A stretch of 7,506 bases of DNA from Candidatus Hecatellales archaeon ex4484_218 (GTDB lineage Archaea > Thermoproteota > Bathyarchaeia > Hecatellales > Hecatellaceae). The stretch is taken from positions 1 to 7,506 of the forward strand of contig NJEB01000018.1 in assembly GCA_002254975.1 (NCBI GenBank), given 5' to 3'. The first letter of the stretch is position 1. Each line of letters starts with the position of its first letter. Below the pieces are notes generated by a model. The model saw nothing but the letters and a program-made list of their open reading frames with translations, searched no databases and was not told the origin of the DNA. The translations under genes and the position numbers were made by a program. Positions 4,710 through 7,506 of this stretch are shown piece after piece.

Positions 4710-6029
4710 TTAGGTTATAATATCTCTGCAAACAATATCTTCAAAAGTTTCTTTACGTTGGACAATTTTTGCTTCATGTTGGGTAAGCATGATTGTTGCT
4801 GATTTTGGATAAGCATTATGCATAATGTAAGCTGATTTACAGTAAGCTCCAACATTTAAAATTGCAACAATATCTTCCATATCAACTTTAGGAACAACTC
4901 TATCCACAGCTAAAACATCACCTGTAAAACATAAAGGCCCAACAAAAACTACTTTTTCCCTAGGTTTTTTATTGGCTTTATTTACTAAAACAATCTCATA
5001 ATACTGGTTTGTAATTAAAACAGGAGCCAAATGGTTGGTTGAAGCGTCAAGATAAACAAATTTTCCATGAGAAGAATCTTTGATGTTTCCAACTTTTGCC
5101 AGTAAAATTTCAGCATCTCCTACAAGACTTCTTCCTGGCTCAAACAATAAAATAGGAAGATTTAATCCAAGCTTTTTAAAACCTTCAACTACCACCCTAC
5201 TCATTTTTTTGGCTAAAAGTTGAAGATTTAAACTTTTTTCTCCAGGTTTGTAGGGTATACCAAAACCACCACCAAAATCTAACAATTCTGGTTTAAACCC
5301 AAACTTTTCATTTAGAACCTTAACAAAACTAATAATACGTTTAGCAGTTTCAATAAAAGGTTCAACTTTAAGAATTTGGGAACCTATATGAGTGTGAACA
5401 CCAACAATCCTAACCCAATCCATGGTTAAAGCTTTTTCAAAAGCTTTTAAAGCCTCACCACTTTCTATATCTAAACCAAATTTTGTTCCACGAACACCGG
5501 TAGCAATCATAGGATGAGTTGGAATAGTTAAAGCCGGATTAACCCTAATCAAAATTTTTGTTTCAACTCCAAGTTGACCAGCAACTTTTTCTAGTTTTTG
5601 AAGTTCAGAAATAGAATCAATAACTATTAAACCAACACCAAGTTTAAGAGCTTCTTCAAAATCTTTTTCTAAACGGTTACATCCAGTTAAAATTATGTTT
5701 TTAGGGGAAGCACCAGCAAGTAAAGCTATATGTAACTCAGCACCTGAAAAAGTTTCAGCCCAAGCACCTTCCGAAATAAGAACCTTAACTAAAGCTAAAG
5801 TATAATTAGCTTTAACAGCATAAGCTATAACAACTTTTTCAGGGTAACATTCTTTAAAAGTATTAATTAAACGTTGATAGTTTTTTTTAAGCCTTTTTTC
5901 AGAAATCACATAGATGGGTGTTCCATATTTTTTAGCTAAATCTACAAGGTCATAACCATCTAAGGTTAGATGACCTAAACTGTTAATCTTAAATCCTTCA
6001 TGTGGAAAATTGTTGTTAACCTTTTTCAT
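4710..6029 (-). CDS. diaminopimelate decarboxylase-family PLP enzyme with altered substrate motifs
   Basis: This 439-residue fold-III PLP decarboxylase is closest in layout to LysA, which makes lysine from meso-diaminopimelate. The PLP lysine is Lys73 (AYAVKANY). Other motifs are FGLDIESGEAL (184-194), HTHIGSQ with His214, DFGGGFGIPY (251-260), EPGR (297-300), the dimer-interface Cys367 and Tyr396. The PLP machinery is thus complete. The substrate side is not. The family's RPxxY motif, which grips the distal end of the substrate, reads NHLAPVLITNQYYEI here (332-346), without Arg or Tyr at the expected places. CESGD is CFTGD (367-371), with Phe368 replacing the usual Glu. AYG is AYC. A different substrate is therefore likely. 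No lysine-pathway genes are in view. The start is ATG with AAAGG just upstream. Confidence 0.85.
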   Translation of the reverse strand: MKKVNNNFPHEGFKINSLGHLTLDGYDLVDLAKKYGTPIYVISEKRLKKNYQRLINTFKECYPEKVVIAYAVKANYTLALVKVLISEGAWAETFSGAELHIALLAGASPKNIILTGCNRLEKDFEEALKLGVGLIVIDSISELQKLEKVAGQLGVETKILIRVNPALTIPTHPMIATGVRGTKFGLDIESGEALKAFEKALTMDWVRIVGVHTHIGSQILKVEPFIETAKRIISFVKVLNEKFGFKPELLDFGGGFGIPYKPGEKSLNLQLLAKKMSRVVVEGFKKLGLNLPILLFEPGRSLVGDAEILLAKVGNIKDSSHGKFVYLDASTNHLAPVLITNQYYEIVLVNKANKKPREKVVFVGPLCFTGDVLAVDRVVPKVDMEDIVAILNVGAYCKSAYIMHNAYPKSATIMLTQHEAKIVQRKETFEDIVCRDIIT

Positions 6030-6124
6030 ACCTTTTTCAACCTAAAACTTCTTTTGTTCCGCCATATTTTAGGTTTAAATTGTTGGATTCAAATTATTCT
6101 TGAGTATATGGGGATTGTTAAAGG
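6030..6124. promoter_or_regulatory. divergent promoter region between decarboxylase and MBL genes
   Basis: Plus-strand TATA candidates are GGTTTAAATTG (6072-6082) and GTATATG (6104-6110). The second is close enough to the ATG at 6125 for a near-leaderless transcript. No clear box was picked out for the minus-strand gene. Confidence 0.3.
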
Positions 6125-7126
6125 ATGGTTAAGGAAGTTTTTCCAAGAATCTTTCAGCTTAAAATTCCTTTACCTAAAAATCCGATGAATCATTTAAACG
6201 CCTATTTGATTACTGGAAAAAATAGGGTTGTACTTGTGGATACAGGTTTAAATTCTGATGAATCTTTTGATGGCTTAAAAAAAGAGTTAGAAAAAGTTGG
6301 GTTTAAACTTAAAGATATAACGGATGTTTGGTTAACCCATTTTCATATTGACCATGTAGGGTTAATTTTACGTTTAAGAAAAAATTCAAATTTTAGGCTT
6401 ATAATCCATAAAAATGAAGCTGAACGTTCAAAAAAAGTTTTATCAAATTTAAAAGAATTCTTATCATCTCTCAAGTTTTTCCTGAAAATTAATGGTGCAC
6501 CAAAAAATTTTATTAAGAATCTAGATAATTTTTACTATTCCTTTGTTAACCCATCCATCTACAGGGAAATTGCTAACCCATGGTTAGCTTTAACGGGTGG
6601 TGAAAAACTTTCCCTAGATAAATACTGTTTTAAGGTTATTTGGACACCTGGACATTCTGCTGGGCATGTTTGTTTTTACGAACCAAACTTTAAGTTTCTT
6701 CTTTCAGGAGACCATTTACTTCCAACTACAACTCCAAATGTTTCTAGGTTTACAGAGGATACTAATCCTTTAGCAGAATATTTAGATAGTCTAGAAAAAG
6801 TGGAAAAATTGGATGTGAAAAAAGTTTTTCCAGCTCATGAAGATGTTTTTACAAATTACCGTGAAAGAATTCAACAATTAAAAAGTCATCATCAACAAAG
6901 AAGTAAAGAAATTCTTGAAAAATTGCAAGAAGAAAAGTTGACAGCTTACCAGTTAGCTTCTAAAATTCAATGGGAAACAGATTATGAATCTTGGGAAAAA
7001 TTCCCATTTTTTGATAAATATTTAGCGTTTGGAGAAATTTTAGCCCATCTAAAACTTCTTGAAGAAAAAAATTTAGTGAAAAAAATAAGAAAAAATCAAG
7101 TTTTCTTTTATCATGCAAAAGATTAA
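6125..7126 (+). CDS. metallo-beta-lactamase-fold hydrolase, LACTB2/glyoxalase-II-like, with C-terminal winged helix
   Basis: This 333-residue protein has an MBL domain at about 1-250, opening with LPKNPMNHLNAYLI and VLVDTG (37-41). The metal ligands are all present: THFHIDHVG (71-79; His72, His74, Asp76, His77), TPGHSAGH (174-181; His177), SGDH (194-197; Asp196) and PAHED (236-240; His238). Residues from about 260 to 330 are charged and helical and end in an EILAHLKLLEEKNLVKK-type winged helix. That is the arrangement of LACTB2-like hydrolases, some of which are RNA endonucleases and others thioester hydrolases. An insertion at about 95-155 is lysine-rich and helical. AAAGG touches the ATG directly, too close for a normal ribosome-binding site, so a leaderless transcript is possible; an in-frame TAA at 6119-6121 excludes earlier starts. 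The substrate is not known. Confidence 0.88.
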   Translation: MVKEVFPRIFQLKIPLPKNPMNHLNAYLITGKNRVVLVDTGLNSDESFDGLKKELEKVGFKLKDITDVWLTHFHIDHVGLILRLRKNSNFRLIIHKNEAERSKKVLSNLKEFLSSLKFFLKINGAPKNFIKNLDNFYYSFVNPSIYREIANPWLALTGGEKLSLDKYCFKVIWTPGHSAGHVCFYEPNFKFLLSGDHLLPTTTPNVSRFTEDTNPLAEYLDSLEKVEKLDVKKVFPAHEDVFTNYRERIQQLKSHHQQRSKEILEKLQEEKLTAYQLASKIQWETDYESWEKFPFFDKYLAFGEILAHLKLLEEKNLVKKIRKNQVFFYHAKD

Positions 7127-7257
7127 ATTGAAGAAATCATTAAAAGAATAGAAAAAACTTTCAAAAGAAAGGATACGAGTTTCTTCTTATGGAACCATCA
7201 GATTTTGCTAAACCAATTGTTAAAGCTGTTGAAACCACCATCTACAAATAGGCCACC
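7127..7257 (+). other. intergenic stretch with open frames, no gene called
   Basis: The frame of the MBL gene stays open for 44 codons after its TAA stop, and a 20-codon ATG frame (7189-7251) sits in another phase. Neither is recognisable. This could be a decayed gene end or chance in AT-rich DNA. Confidence 0.3.
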
Positions 7258-7506
7258 CTAATCTAAACTATCTTTTTTGGAAAATCGAAATTTTTCGATT
7301 TGCTGAATCAGGTCTTCTATGCTAATTTCATTATAACAATTTCCAATTTTTTCAAGTGAATGTGCATCAGAATTTGTTAAAGGAATTAACCCATATTTTT
7401 TTGCAAGTCTTTCAGCAAAATTTTGGTTAAGTTCATCTTTATGAAGAAGATTATAAACTTCTATTCCATGGCATTGTTTTAAGATTTCTGTTTTTTCAAC
7501 TATGGG
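7258..7506 (-). CDS. PHP-domain protein, C-terminal part only
   Basis: The reverse strand is open from the window edge to the TAG at 7258-7260, giving 82 residues. The fragment shows the last third of a PHP (polymerase and histidinol phosphatase) metal-dependent phosphoesterase. It includes GIEVYN, a charged helix with FAERLAKKYGL, and the hallmark TNSDAH, whose Asp and His are metal ligands, followed by a helix and the C-terminus. The length after SDAH is typical of short PHP proteins of the TrpH/YciV or histidinol-phosphatase-like type. The substrate cannot be judged from this part. The gene is convergent with the MBL gene. A 9-bp inverted repeat AAATCGAAA/TTTCGATTT (7282-7301) lies in its coding end and encodes part of the last helix; it could also shape the mRNA end. 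Confidence 0.82.
   Translation of the reverse strand, partial: PIVEKTEILKQCHGIEVYNLLHKDELNQNFAERLAKKYGLIPLTNSDAHSLEKIGNCYNEISIEDLIQQIEKFRFSKKDSLD

Noticed and set aside
6000..6188. Plus-strand open frame of 62 codons across the decarboxylase/MBL gap
   Set aside because: It overlaps the starts of two supported genes and has no domain.
1..7506. CRISPR array, insertion sequence or defence system
   Set aside because: No regularly spaced repeats, transposase or defence-type domains are visible on either strand.

Overview
The window is AT-rich and reads as archaeal. Evidence for this is a tRNA gene cut by three introns with bulge-helix-bulge splice geometry, a box C/D guide RNA, TATA-like boxes at archaeal spacing, GGAGGTGA ribosome-binding sites, frequent TTG starts, and small TRAM and archaeal SSB-type OB-fold proteins. 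Several introns in one tRNA fits the TACK side of the Archaea (Thermoproteales- or Bathyarchaeia-like), but the exact lineage is inference.

Left part (1-3034): a B12-dependent acyl-CoA mutase large subunit (minus strand, cut by the window edge) is divergent from its G-protein chaperone MeaB (plus). Close behind MeaB lies a membrane-anchored C39-like cysteine peptidase. The mutase is methylmalonyl-CoA mutase-like overall, but two substrate-pocket residues match isobutyryl-CoA mutase instead.

Middle part (3035-4268), all on the minus strand: a 56-nt box C/D sRNA with its own TATA-like box, a tRNA-Trp(CCA) gene of 202 bp with introns of 30, 34 and 61 nt, a TRAM-domain protein and an OB-fold nucleic-acid-binding protein. 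This is a compact RNA-related block. The tRNA leader repeats the acceptor 5' strand and is perfectly complementary to the tRNA 3' end. Both protein genes contain a perfect GGAGGTGA that affects start choice.

Right part (4269-7506): a small zinc-ribbon protein (plus) converges on a diaminopimelate decarboxylase-family gene (minus) that lacks the usual substrate-binding motifs. A LACTB2-like metallo-beta-lactamase-fold hydrolase (plus) starts divergently from it. A PHP-domain protein (minus) enters from the right edge with only its C-terminus in view.

The observations most worth following are the three-intron tRNA-Trp with its unusual leader, the unannotated C/D sRNA, and the two enzymes whose key residues do not fit their default annotation.
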